The position numbers and the translations under genes were made by a program. The notes beneath the pieces were generated by a model that ran no database searches, was not told where the DNA came from, and saw nothing but the letters and a program-made list of their open reading frames with translations. DNA of 64,000 nucleotides, from positions 620,001-684,000 of the forward strand of contig NZ_SMAO01000001.1 in assembly GCF_004342175.1 (NCBI RefSeq). Direction: 5' to 3'. Positions 15,905 to 24,604 of this stretch are shown here, one piece after another (within the stretch, counting starts at the first letter, position 1; the number at the start of each line of letters is the position of its first letter). This stretch comes from Thiobaca trueperi (GTDB lineage: Bacteria; Pseudomonadota; Gammaproteobacteria; Chromatiales; Chromatiaceae).

Positions 15905-18031
15905 ATGAAACGTCACGCGCCCCTTCAAACCTGTCTCGCCCTGGGCCTTCTGAGCATTCAGGCCGCCAGCTTCGCCGAGACGACGGAGAGGGAAGAGACC
16001 ACCACCCTCTCGGAAGTCCTGGTCACCGACAGCCCTGCTGCAAGCGGTAGCGCCGCCGAGGGCTATCGGGTCGATCAGGTGAGTCTGGGGCCACTGGGGA
16101 ACGTCAGTCTCCAGGACACGCCCTTTTCGATCGAAACCGTCTCTGCCGATCTGATCCGGAACACCCAGGCCACCAACACCACGGAGGCGCTCAAATACCT
16201 GCCGACGGTGTACGCCAATACCGGCGCCAGTCAGATCACGCCCTATTTCACGCTGCGCGGGTTTTCGGCCTCGACCTGGACGTACAACCTGGCACTGGAT
16301 GGCATGCGTTCGTTCGACATCTTCCAGCCGCTGGACGACAAGGAGCGAATCGAGGTGATGACCGGCGCGACCGGCTTTCTGTACGGGATCACCTCCCCGG
16401 CCGGGATCATCAACTACGTCCTCAAGCGGCCAACAGCGGCGCCGCTGCGTGAATTCACCCTCGGCAGCTACGACCAGCAGATCTACGGTCAACTGGATCT
16501 GGGTGGCCCCCTGGAGATCAACCCGGATCTCGCCTACCGGCTCAATCTCGTCTATGCCAATCCGGGCGAGACGGGCGTCGAGGAGCAGACCCAGGAACGC
16601 TATGTCTTCTCCGGGGCGCTGGACTGGCAGATCGCACCGGATACCAAACTGGCGCTGGATGCCAGTCAATCCAGACGCGAGCTGGACTACGCCCAGGCGC
16701 TCTTCATGACCACCACCGCCATCGGCATCCCGGAAGCGCCGGACGCCTCGAAGAACTGGGGTGCGCCCTATACCGGCACCACGGATGCGACCACGCGCGT
16801 CGGCGCCGCGCTGGAGAGCCGGCTCAACGCTATCTTCAGCCTGCGCAGCCAGTTCCGTTACAGCGACATCGAGCGCGACTATTTCCTCAACCGGATCGCC
16901 TTTCAGAACAGCAGGCTGGACTATAAATGGCGGGTCGATTCCCAGCAGACCTTCCATACCATCGTGAGACAGTACAACCTCTTTCTGGATGCCGATTTCG
17001 CCACCGGCCCCTTCACCCACAAGATCACTCTCGGCGGAACGCTGGACGACTACTCCTCAGGCAACAACGGCTACCGGGGCACGACCTATCCGACCCTCTA
17101 CCCCGGCAGCCTCTACGGCGACCCCAGCTATCCGGCCTGGAGCCTGCCGCCTGCGGGCACCTCCAGTTCCCAGGAGACCACCTACAGCACCCTGATGCTG
17201 GCCGATCGCATCGCCCTCGGCGACCACTGGTCGCTGATGCTTGGCGGCACCCAGGCGCGGGTGGATGACGCGCTCACCTCGACGACCGCTGCCGGCAAGA
17301 GCACCACCAGCGACTATGACGAGAGCCGCATCACCCCGGCCGTCTCGCTCTCCTTCAAGCCGATTCCCGCCGTTACGACCTATGTTTCATACATCGAGGG
17401 GTTGCAGCAGGGATTCGTCGCCGGCAGCACGACCGCGAACGTCGGCGAGATCTTCGCGCCATTCGTCAGCGAGCAGGTCGAGGCCGGCGCCAAGGCCAGT
17501 CTCTGGGGCATGGATCTGAGCGCCGCCTGGTTCCGTATCGATCAGGCCAACCAGTATGTCGATCCGGCGACCAACATCGCTTCGCAGGATGGCCGGGCGG
17601 TTCATCAGGGCTGGGAAGTCGCACTGACCGGCAGGATCCTCGAACACCTGACCCTCACCGGCGGCTTCACGATCCTGGATGCGAACATCGACAAAGCCGT
17701 CGCCAACGAGGGCAAGACCCCGCAGGGAGTGCCCGAGGAGATGGCCCGGCTCTACGCCGAATACGACCTGCCGGTGCCCGGTCTGACCCTGACCGGCGGC
17801 CTGTCCTACACCGGCAAGGTGCCCTGGGACGCCGCCAATACGCTCTACGTCGATCCGGTCACCCTGTTTGACGCCGGACTGCGCTATCAGCGCAGGCTCT
17901 ACGGCAAGGAAACCACCTGGCGACTGACCGTTGCCAACCTGACCGATGAGGATTACTGGACCACGCGCTCCGGCATCCTCTATCTGGGCAGCGACCGCAT
18001 CCTGTCGCTCTCGGCGACCGTGGCATTCTGA
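15905..18031 (+). CDS. TonB-dependent metallophore receptor
   Basis: The 708-residue outer-membrane receptor has a cleavable signal (LALGLLSIQAASFAE), a TonB-box-like segment (TTTLSEVLVTD), a plug domain (TPFSIETVSADLIRN; YFTLRGFSAS; RIEVMTGATGFLYG; GIINYVLKRP) and a 22-strand type barrel ending in a terminal phenylalanine (LSLSATVAF). The plug matches siderophore receptors of the FpvA/FhuA group. The ATG at 15905 has an AGGAG site 5 bp upstream. It overlaps the next gene by one base. A sigma-54 promoter and dyad tie it to nitrogen fixation, so a vanadium- or iron-metallophore is the probable ligand. Confidence 0.9.
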   Translation: MKRHAPLQTCLALGLLSIQAASFAETTEREETTTLSEVLVTDSPAASGSAAEGYRVDQVSLGPLGNVSLQDTPFSIETVSADLIRNTQATNTTEALKYLPTVYANTGASQITPYFTLRGFSASTWTYNLALDGMRSFDIFQPLDDKERIEVMTGATGFLYGITSPAGIINYVLKRPTAAPLREFTLGSYDQQIYGQLDLGGPLEINPDLAYRLNLVYANPGETGVEEQTQERYVFSGALDWQIAPDTKLALDASQSRRELDYAQALFMTTTAIGIPEAPDASKNWGAPYTGTTDATTRVGAALESRLNAIFSLRSQFRYSDIERDYFLNRIAFQNSRLDYKWRVDSQQTFHTIVRQYNLFLDADFATGPFTHKITLGGTLDDYSSGNNGYRGTTYPTLYPGSLYGDPSYPAWSLPPAGTSSSQETTYSTLMLADRIALGDHWSLMLGGTQARVDDALTSTTAAGKSTTSDYDESRITPAVSLSFKPIPAVTTYVSYIEGLQQGFVAGSTTANVGEIFAPFVSEQVEAGAKASLWGMDLSAAWFRIDQANQYVDPATNIASQDGRAVHQGWEVALTGRILEHLTLTGGFTILDANIDKAVANEGKTPQGVPEEMARLYAEYDLPVPGLTLTGGLSYTGKVPWDAANTLYVDPVTLFDAGLRYQRRLYGKETTWRLTVANLTDEDYWTTRSGILYLGSDRILSLSATVAF

Positions 18032-19143
18032 TGACGACGCCTCGCCTGTTCGTCCGGGGATTCGGCGCCATCCTGATCGCGCTGACGATGGTTCTCTTCT
18101 TACTCCACGTCGGCACGTCAGAAACGCCCGAGCCGCTGCCCGGCACGCCTGGTCGCACCCTCGTGGATCAGGCGGGACAGACCCTGCATCTGTCCGAGCC
18201 CGTCCAGCGCATCGGCACACCGGGGATCTCCATGGCCTCGCTGATCCTGGCCATCGGCGGCGGCGACAGTCTCCAGGCGGTCGCGCCGGAGGTCCGGGAC
18301 AATCCCTGGCTCCAACGGCTCCTACCCGCATCCAGTGACCTGCCGACTCCCTTCACCCGCCCCGCCGGGGTCAATCTGGAGGAACTGCTGCGGGTCAGGC
18401 CCGATCTGGTGACGCTCTGGGTCGGCAACGAACCGCTGGGCAAACGGCTCGAAGCCGTCGGCATCCCGGTGCTCTATCTGGGCTACGCCAATCCCGAGGA
18501 GATGAAGACCGCCGCGCGTCTGCTCGGCCAGGCGCTCGGCCCGGCGGCCAGCGCACGGGCGGAAACCTTCGTCCGTTATTACGACGACAACCTGCGGCGG
18601 GTCGCCGAGCGGCTGGCCGACCTGCCCGAGAGCGCCCGACCCAAGGTCTACTACGCCTCGATCTCCCCGCTCCAGACCGAGGGCCGCGACTCCATGATCG
18701 ATGCCTGGATCGGCGCCGCCGGTGGCATCAATCTGGCGGCCCGTGCGGGTCTGTCGCGAGACGTGCAGGTTCATCTGGAAGACGTGCTGGCCTGGAACCC
18801 CGACCTCATCGTCACCCTGGACGCCACCCAGCAGCAGGCGATCCTGACCGACCCGCGCTGGCAGGACATCCGCGCCGTGCAACAGGGCCGGGTGCTGGTC
18901 AGTCCGCGCGGCATCAATGCCTGGTGCACGCGAGCCGCCGAGACCTCGCTACAGATCCTGTGGGCGGCCAGGGTGTTCCATCCGGAACGCTTCGCCGACC
19001 TGGACATCGGCGCCGAGACACGCCGCTTCTACCAGCGTTTCTACGGCTATGCGCTCAATGACGAGGAACTGGCGCGGATCCTGAGCGGGGCGGCGCCTCT
19101 GGGTCTGACGGCTGCGACACCAGCCCGCCCGCTTCAACATTGA
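18031..19143 (+). CDS. FecB/BtuF-type metallophore-binding protein
   Basis: The 370-residue protein has an N-terminal hydrophobic segment (LIALTMVLFLLHVGT), so it is exported or membrane-tethered. Helical-backbone cluster A-II features follow: VDQAGQTLHLSEPVQRIGTPG, LLRVRPDLVTLWVG, the linker helix, then RPKVYYASISPLQTEG starting the second lobe and WNPDLIVTL. It is translationally coupled (TGATG) to the TonB receptor and should hand its ligand to the FecCD/FecE-like transporter at 46386-48270, since no permease is local. The second lobe resembles that fused to the radical SAM protein at 48387-50171. Confidence 0.85.
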   Translation: MTTPRLFVRGFGAILIALTMVLFLLHVGTSETPEPLPGTPGRTLVDQAGQTLHLSEPVQRIGTPGISMASLILAIGGGDSLQAVAPEVRDNPWLQRLLPASSDLPTPFTRPAGVNLEELLRVRPDLVTLWVGNEPLGKRLEAVGIPVLYLGYANPEEMKTAARLLGQALGPAASARAETFVRYYDDNLRRVAERLADLPESARPKVYYASISPLQTEGRDSMIDAWIGAAGGINLAARAGLSRDVQVHLEDVLAWNPDLIVTLDATQQQAILTDPRWQDIRAVQQGRVLVSPRGINAWCTRAAETSLQILWAARVFHPERFADLDIGAETRRFYQRFYGYALNDEELARILSGAAPLGLTAATPARPLQH

Positions 19144-19151
19144 ATGAGTTG

Positions 19152-19790
19152 CTAGACATCAGAGCACGTCCTCAGTGCTTCGACGTCTGCGGACACGATA
19201 ACCGCCAAGTGTTTTGAAATCTTTTCGATTGGCCAGTCCCACCAAGCGATGTCCTCAAGCGCCGATACGATTTCCGGCGAGAAACGTTGCTTGATCATCT
19301 TTGCCGGATTGCCTCCGACCACGGTGTAGGGAGGCACATCGGCAACCACCACCGAACGCGATGAAACGATCGCACCATTGCCGATCTTCACGCCCGGCAT
19401 AATGAGACAGTCATAGCCTATCCAGACATCGTTCCCGACCAGGGTATCGCCCTTGTACGGAAGATCATCGGACTTTGGCATGACACGTTCCCATCCGTTG
19501 CCGAAAATCTGGAATGGATAGGTGGAGATACCGGAAATCTTGTGGTTGGCGCCGTTCATGATGAATTTGACGCCACGGGCTATCGCACAGAATTTCCCGA
19601 TGATCAGACGATCCCCGATGAAGGGAAAATGGTACAGGACATTACGTTCGAAGTTCTCCGAATCGTCTGGGTCGTCGTAGTAGGTGTAATCCCCGATGAC
19701 GATATTCGGATTCGTCACCGTATTCTTGATGAAGCAGACCTGCGGAAAACCCGCCATCGGGTGCTTGTCAAGTGGACTCGGGCCGTTCAA
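19152..19790 (-). CDS. Vat-type xenobiotic O-acetyltransferase
   Basis: The 212-residue left-handed beta-helix protein of the hexapeptide-repeat superfamily closely follows the streptogramin A/chloramphenicol (Vat/CatB) group: GKFCAIARGVKFIMNGANHK with the catalytic His, YPFQIFGNGW, GDTLVGNDVWIGYDCLIMPG, VVVADVPPYTVVGGNPAK and WWDWP. It transfers acetyl from acetyl-CoA to a hydroxyl on an antibiotic-like acceptor. I choose the TTG at 19790, which has AGGAG upstream and aligns with the usual family start (GPSPLDKHPM), over a longer TTG start. Resistance in vivo is not shown by sequence. Confidence 0.85.
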   Translation of the reverse strand: MNGPSPLDKHPMAGFPQVCFIKNTVTNPNIVIGDYTYYDDPDDSENFERNVLYHFPFIGDRLIIGKFCAIARGVKFIMNGANHKISGISTYPFQIFGNGWERVMPKSDDLPYKGDTLVGNDVWIGYDCLIMPGVKIGNGAIVSSRSVVVADVPPYTVVGGNPAKMIKQRFSPEIVSALEDIAWWDWPIEKISKHLAVIVSADVEALRTCSDV

Positions 19791-19852
19791 GTGAACTCCT
19801 GTCGAGATGTCCAACGCTTAGATGCCGCCCAGGATTCGCCTTGCCATTCAAC

Positions 19853-19915
19853 CTCTCGTTCCCACGCTCCGCGTGGGAATGCAGTCCGGGCCGCTCCAGC
19901 GGCCTGAGCCTCGAC
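19853..19915. repeat. GTTCCCACGCTCCGCGTGGGAA palindromic repeat
   Basis: CGTTCCCACGC and GCGTGGGAATGC form a perfect hairpin, followed by a second stem GGCCGCTCCAGCGGCC. Such units are widespread intergenic palindromes in gammaproteobacteria. They lie between the acetyltransferase start and the restriction module. Confidence 0.7.
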
Positions 19916-19972
19916 GCTTAATTGGAACCAGGCTCATTTTCTCTCAATTGCCCGGCGATTCTTCTCTAAGAG

Positions 19973-20034
19973 CCAGAAAATAAATCCGTCCCCTTTTCGG
20001 TTTACCGCGTCCGCTTGAACGACTTGTTAGCTGC
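19973..20034. repeat. attC-like half site and AAAAGGGGACGG-type repeat
   Basis: Reading the minus strand after the endonuclease stop gives GCTAACAAGTCGTTCAAGCGG, resembling the 5' half of integron attC sites, and then AAAAGGGGACGGATTTATTTTC, a word often found in REP-like elements. The far half of an attC is absent, apparently replaced by the second repeat. This suggests the restriction module once moved as a cassette; the evidence is weak. Confidence 0.35.
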
Positions 20035-20754
20035 TTATTTTCGATTTGCAGCCTTACGAATAGCATCCTCTAGATTGTCATCTTTAAGTTCATACTCGGA
20101 TAACACATGAATGTTGTCGTGTTTAATGTGCAGCTGCCCCTCATTCCCTTTATTGCCTCTATGCTGCCCTTTTGAATAAAGAGGATTGCTCTGAACTTCA
20201 GTTGAACTCATTACCCACAACACAATCTCATCGCGAAAAACTGCAACCCATATGAATACATCACAGCATTGTGGTTTCAATTGCTGAAAATTCATAAGAA
20301 ATTTCTTCTTCGTATCTCTTGCCAGAGCTTTCACATAAAGAGGTTCTTCGCTGTCACTGTCTACTGCTCTAGACGCCTTTACCTCAATGGTGATTCCATC
20401 GAGCCATAGGTCATACTCCCCCGCATAATTTGGATCTAGCTTTTTAGAGGGGATTTTTAATTTTGAGCACTTTCCATGCACATACGTCTGAGCGAACTTC
20501 TCACCAAACCCTCTTGGTGCAGATATTTCAAAAATCCACAAATTTGGATTTTCACTTATGTATTCTGATCTTATTTCAATGTATTGACCATAGGTAAGGC
20601 CGCCCTTTTCAATCAGATTGCAGATCAAATGCTCGTATTCATTAAATGGAAATACGGAACGATCTTTCTCAACCAATTCCAAGACTTCATTTAAATCATC
20701 TTCTGTGCCACTGAATGAGGCAATGATTCTATCTTTTAATTCTGAAAGTTCCAC
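20035..20754 (-). CDS. Putative type II restriction endonuclease
   Basis: The protein of about 239 residues has a PD-(D/E)xK-like core: EYDLWLDGITIEVKASRA supplies D...ExK, followed by a strand YVKALARD and a later FIWVAVFRDEI. I start it at the GTG at 20754, which has AGAGGA 7 bp upstream, giving a 26-bp overlap with the methyltransferase end. The order MTase then endonuclease, same strand, overlapping, is the usual type II arrangement. Base composition is far more AT-rich than the flanks, indicating horizontal acquisition. The recognition site cannot be read. Confidence 0.7.
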   Translation of the reverse strand: MELSELKDRIIASFSGTEDDLNEVLELVEKDRSVFPFNEYEHLICNLIEKGGLTYGQYIEIRSEYISENPNLWIFEISAPRGFGEKFAQTYVHGKCSKLKIPSKKLDPNYAGEYDLWLDGITIEVKASRAVDSDSEEPLYVKALARDTKKKFLMNFQQLKPQCCDVFIWVAVFRDEIVLWVMSSTEVQSNPLYSKGQHRGNKGNEGQLHIKHDNIHVLSEYELKDDNLEDAIRKAANRK

Positions 20755-22372
20755 AACTAGTCCTCTCAATATTGATGGAAGCCAGATATTCTGACTCTAC
20801 AAAGTTGTTTCCCGAAAGAAACTGGTCGTGAATTGGGAGTAGCTCCAGGTCTCCCCTCAAGACCTTGTGGGTGTTAAAAATTTTTCTGAACACCCAATTC
20901 ATGAAATCACTATTAAACAAGCCGCAAATGGTTTTCATTGGAACAGGAAAGCTCTCTTCAGTAATCAGTATATTTGCGCTGTTTATAACAAACCTCGAAT
21001 CTGCGTCATGAAAAAAACACAGATTCGATGAAATAAATTTGTAAATTAGCTTTTCGCGTGCTTCATATAGGCTTATTGGGGCGACTTGTTGATACAGTGA
21101 AAAATCTTTTGGAATATAGATTGATGCTGGCTTCAGCCCGTTTTTTGTTATATCAGAGCCTTTGTAGACTGGAATAAGACCTTCTCTGAAGCTGCTCTCC
21201 ACATATTTTGTATTATTTCCAGTAACTATACCAAGCCCCCACCTCGCTCGACCGCTAAGTGTTATATGTGGGATTGAGTAGATGTGTTCGATTACTTCCG
21301 CATCATCCGCCGTACATGAGATGTTGAAAATTGACTTGGGATTTTTATGAAATGAAATACCATTCCTTTTAAAAACCTTCTTTTCGTAAGTGCAGTCTAT
21401 TGCGCTCTGAAGATTGCAATTCTGCTTGCGGAGAACTATTCCGACCGCACCAGTCACAAGACCTTTGAACGGTTTACCATAATGAGACAATCGTTCAATT
21501 TGGAAAGAAAGCGCCGACACTCTTGCATCTTCGTAGGTTGCTACATTAAAAAATGACTCTGGCAGCAACAACCCCAAAGTACCACCTTGGTTTAATGAGT
21601 TTATACAAGAGAAATAAAACAGCGAGCAAGTATCCAGACTGCTTCCAGCCTTTAACATTTTGCTTATTAGTTCTTTTTCCGTTTTTTCAATCTTTTTCCC
21701 CCAAGGAGGATTAGTGAAAATATAGTCATAATTACCCGCCATTTTTGAAATTGAAAGCTGAAGAAAGTCAGAGCATTTTATATTTTCACTTTTGTAGCCT
21801 GTTTTTTCGTGAATTCTTCTTTTTGCGATTTCTACTGCCACATGATCGACATCAAAACCAAATATATTTTCAGGTTTAAAGCCAGCATCTAGTGCCCTAA
21901 CCAGAAAGTTTCCTGATCCGCAGCATGGATCACAGAAGGTTTCATTTCCGGTCAGTTCATTTTTTAACGACAGCAGGTCATTAACAATATCATTGGGTGT
22001 GTAATAAATTCCTTCTTTATTCCTATAGGAATCTGAAAGACTGCTTTCATAGCACTCCCCAATAGATTCCAAAGATTCACTTTCAGATTTGGCTTTTTTC
22101 AAGAATTCGACTGCAACAGATTCATGGTTATGGGTGTCTTTTTTTGACTTATTTGCTCTCTGATTGAGCTTCTCTACCCCAGATATGTTATTCTTAAAAT
22201 TTTCTACCGAATCTCTTGAAACTTGACCTTTTGACGTGACCTTCAAGTAGCCGGTCTTAATCCAGTTTCTTACAGTGGCACCAGACACCCCAAGAATCTT
22301 TGCGCTATCCTCGATGCTAACGCATTCTGAATTTTGGTCATCAAAGAGAGCTTGCTGTCCTACGTTTCTCAT
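20729..22372 (-). CDS. DNA adenine N6-methyltransferase with N-terminal HTH
   Basis: The 547-residue class I SAM-dependent methyltransferase has motif I CDPCCGSGNFLVRA, an intermediate EIAKRRIHEKTGY, and catalytic motif IV TNPPWGKK (NPPW/Y), which mark it as an N6-adenine type gamma enzyme. A MerR/excisionase-like helix-turn-helix (AKILGVSGATVRNWIKTGYL) sits at residues 25-45 and may allow autoregulation. The C-terminal half is a probable target-recognition domain. It protects host DNA from the adjacent endonuclease. The ATG at 22372 begins the conserved part. The sequence is AT-rich like its partner. Confidence 0.88.
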   Translation of the reverse strand: MRNVGQQALFDDQNSECVSIEDSAKILGVSGATVRNWIKTGYLKVTSKGQVSRDSVENFKNNISGVEKLNQRANKSKKDTHNHESVAVEFLKKAKSESESLESIGECYESSLSDSYRNKEGIYYTPNDIVNDLLSLKNELTGNETFCDPCCGSGNFLVRALDAGFKPENIFGFDVDHVAVEIAKRRIHEKTGYKSENIKCSDFLQLSISKMAGNYDYIFTNPPWGKKIEKTEKELISKMLKAGSSLDTCSLFYFSCINSLNQGGTLGLLLPESFFNVATYEDARVSALSFQIERLSHYGKPFKGLVTGAVGIVLRKQNCNLQSAIDCTYEKKVFKRNGISFHKNPKSIFNISCTADDAEVIEHIYSIPHITLSGRARWGLGIVTGNNTKYVESSFREGLIPVYKGSDITKNGLKPASIYIPKDFSLYQQVAPISLYEAREKLIYKFISSNLCFFHDADSRFVINSANILITEESFPVPMKTICGLFNSDFMNWVFRKIFNTHKVLRGDLELLPIHDQFLSGNNFVESEYLASINIERTSCGTFRIKR

Positions 22373-22648
22373 TTCATATATTTCCGTTCATAACTTGTGC
22401 ACGTGTAGAGCAGCTAACAGTGTGTTAGACAGATTCCGTAATTATCGCGCTAGACAGAATCTGCGTTAATTGAGACAGACAGCAATTCACCCACAGTCTA
22501 CTGCAACTGCAATGATCCGTGCAAAGCGACAGCTCAGTCGATACGAAGAGGATGGAAGTCTGATAACGTGATGTAACGCCTGAACCAGACAAGCGCCGTC
22601 TCCCCCAACCACCCAAACGCCCCTCCAGGTACCCCCCACCGCCCAAGT
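22373..22648. other. Gene-free stretch with attC-like word
   Basis: No convincing gene. Just upstream of the methyltransferase the minus strand reads GTCTAACACACTGTTAGCTGC, reminiscent of the simple sites of integron attC elements. The following 22426-22475 contain imperfect direct copies of a TAGACAGA(A)T word. The composition changes from AT-rich to GC-rich near 22560. Confidence 0.4.
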
Positions 22649-22662
22649 GTTCCGATCCGTAC
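22649..22662. promoter_or_regulatory. Candidate VnfA-type dyad upstream of the 22.8 kb operon
   Basis: GTTCCGATCCGTAC is the reverse orientation of GTAC-N6-GAAC, the form seen at vnfEN (36946) and upstream of the PhnCDE-like operon (43377, 43408). It lies 77 bp upstream of the -24 element, a normal distance for a sigma-54 activator. Confidence 0.65.
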
Positions 22663-22738
22663 GCGCCAAGAGCCCTCGCCAGCCATAAAATCATTCCATA
22701 ACAGCCACCTGCAAACAACAACCCGCACCCACCAAAGC

Positions 22739-22754
22739 TGGCCCATCTCCTGCA
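22739..22754 (+). promoter_or_regulatory. Sigma-54 promoter of the 22.8-27.3 kb operon
   Basis: TGGCCCATCTCCTGCA has the GG and GC doublets exactly ten bases apart and matches 10 of the 12 usual positions. Transcription would begin near 22765, 40 bp before the ribosome site AGGAG and the ATG at 22806. Confidence 0.7.
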
Positions 22755-22805
22755 CAACAACCGATCTAAGGGTCTCCCCCAGACGTTGCCGGCCAGGAGT
22801 CGTCC

Positions 22806-23909
22806 ATGAGCACGCCATCCAACCCAGCCTTACTCGCCCCGGTCCCGAGCATGCGCCTCGGCGCGCCGGGCGGGCAGCCGCTGACCCAGTTCACACCGGC
22901 CGGTCCGGATCCGGGCCGGCTGGACTTCCTCGGCCGTCTGCCGATCCCGCTGCGCCGTCCCTTCAAGGCCGGCCTGGATCGGGCGGTCGCCGCTCATCGC
23001 ACCCGGACCGGCTTTCAGCTCGACTGCTGCTTTCTGTCGGGCGCCGAGTGGTACCACCCCTTCGACGGGCTGGCCGGCGTGCCCGACGCCGACGGGCTCC
23101 CGGAGATGCTGGTGACCACCTTCTATCACGACATCCTCGATCCCGCGCTGCTCGCCCATTACACCCCGGATGCAGGGCAGCGGCGCCAGCCGCCCTGCCA
23201 CCCGGTCTGTCTGTCGGGCGGACTGCTGGATCCCCTGGGTGCGTTCAGGACCTTTGCCGTCATCCCTTTCGTCTTCCTGGTCGATGAGCGGCGGCTCAAG
23301 GGCCGCCCCATGCCTCGCGTCTGGAGCGATCTGCTCGATCCGATGTGGGCCGACGACATCGTCTTCGGCGGCTGGCGGCCCAATGAACGGGTGCCCTATC
23401 AGGACTACAACAGTTATCTGCTGCGCTGTCTCGCCCTGGAATTCGGCCCCGCCGGGCTGGATGCCTTCGCCGCCAATGTCCGCCATTTGCAGCACAATAT
23501 CCGCACCGCCACCCAGGCCGGCTCCAACAGCGCCAGCGTCGGCGCCATCGCCATCCTGCCCTGGCTCCAGGCGGCGCTCTGTCCGCGTCGGGAGCGCACC
23601 CGGGTGATCTGGCCGGAGGACGGCGCGCTCGCCATGCCCATCGGCTATCTGGTGAAGCCGCAGGCCGAGTCCCGGCTGGCCCCGTTGATCGAGTACGTCA
23701 CCGGCCTGGAGTGGGGAGCGGTCCTGAGCCGCAACTGCTATCCGCCCATCAACCCGTCCGTCCCCAATGCCTATCCGCCCGGCGCCCGCCTCAAGTGGCC
23801 CGGCTGGGACGATTGCCGCACGCACGACCTGGCCGCCGAGACCGAGCAGGCGACCCGCCTCTTTTTCGATGCCTGGTACCGGCGACATGAGGTGCGGGCA
23901 TGCAGTTGA
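22806..23909 (+). CDS. PBP-like protein without signal peptide, first gene of five-gene operon
   Basis: The 367-residue protein has the look of a type 2 periplasmic-binding fold (iron/thiamine-type solute-binding proteins): a FLGRLPIPLRRPFKAGLD entry segment, FYHDILDPALLAHY, VWSDLLDPMWADDIVFGGW, and LKW near the C-terminus. It lacks any N-terminal hydrophobic signal, so it should stay in the cytoplasm. Cysteines in LDCCFLSG and PCHPVCLSGG could bind metal. The start has AGGAG 7 bp upstream. It overlaps the GTPase gene by 10 bp. I do not recognise a named family; a cytoplasmic metal- or oxyanion-binding role is inferred from its neighbours and its vnf-type promoter. Confidence 0.7.
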   Translation: MSTPSNPALLAPVPSMRLGAPGGQPLTQFTPAGPDPGRLDFLGRLPIPLRRPFKAGLDRAVAAHRTRTGFQLDCCFLSGAEWYHPFDGLAGVPDADGLPEMLVTTFYHDILDPALLAHYTPDAGQRRQPPCHPVCLSGGLLDPLGAFRTFAVIPFVFLVDERRLKGRPMPRVWSDLLDPMWADDIVFGGWRPNERVPYQDYNSYLLRCLALEFGPAGLDAFAANVRHLQHNIRTATQAGSNSASVGAIAILPWLQAALCPRRERTRVIWPEDGALAMPIGYLVKPQAESRLAPLIEYVTGLEWGAVLSRNCYPPINPSVPNAYPPGARLKWPGWDDCRTHDLAAETEQATRLFFDAWYRRHEVRACS

Positions 23910-24604
23910 TCACCGTCGCCGGCTCGCCCTCGGTCGGCAAGACCTCGGTCATCCTGCGGGTCAGCGAGATCCTCGGCCAGCAGGGTCTGCGCGTGGGTGT
24001 GGCCAAATTCGACTCGCTCTCCACCTCCGACGACAGCCTCTACGAGCAGAAGGGCATCCCGGTCGCCGTGGGTCTGGCCGGCTCCATCTGCCCGGATCAT
24101 TACTTCGTCTCCAACGTCGAGGACTGTCTGGCCTGGGGACAGCGTCAGGGGCTGGACATCCTCTTCAGCGAGAGCGCCGGTCTCTGCAATCGCTGTTCGC
24201 CCCATATCGCCGGGGTCATGGCGGTCTGCGTGGTGGACGCGCTGGCGGGCGTGCAGACCCCGAAGAAGATCGGCCCCATGCTGCGTCTGGCTGATCTAGT
24301 GGTCATCACCAAGGGCGACATCGTCTCCCAGGTCGAGCGCGAGGTCTTCGCCTACAAGGTGCGGCTGGCCAATCCGGGTGCTCGGGCCTGTTTCTGCAAC
24401 GGCATCACCGGACAGGGCGCGAGCGATCTGGCAAACGAGATCGTACAGGCCGCTCACACACCGTCGCTCGAAGGTCAACGGCTGCGTTTCCCGATGCCGG
24501 CAGCGGTCTGTCCCTATTGCGTGGGTGAAACGGCCATCGGCGAGACACACCAGCGGGGTAATGTGAAGAAGATGACGTTCGCCGACCAGGCGGAGGCCGT
24601 ATGA
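23900..24604 (+). CDS. HypB/UreG-type GTPase (putative metallochaperone)
   Basis: The 234-residue SIMIBI-class GTPase has P-loop AGSPSVGKTS, a conserved AKFDSLSTSDDSLY switch region, LFSESAGLCNRCSPH where HypB/UreG proteins carry their metal-binding CxxC/CPH segment, and the NKxD-equivalent ITKGDIV. A second CxxC (VCPYCVGE) sits in the C-terminal tail. Family members use GTP hydrolysis to deliver nickel or other metals to enzymes. It is coupled at both ends (10-bp overlap with the PBP-like gene, ATGA overlap with the ATPase). Metal identity is unknown; vanadium is suggested only by promoter and genomic context. Confidence 0.8.
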   Translation: MQLITVAGSPSVGKTSVILRVSEILGQQGLRVGVAKFDSLSTSDDSLYEQKGIPVAVGLAGSICPDHYFVSNVEDCLAWGQRQGLDILFSESAGLCNRCSPHIAGVMAVCVVDALAGVQTPKKIGPMLRLADLVVITKGDIVSQVEREVFAYKVRLANPGARACFCNGITGQGASDLANEIVQAAHTPSLEGQRLRFPMPAAVCPYCVGETAIGETHQRGNVKKMTFADQAEAV

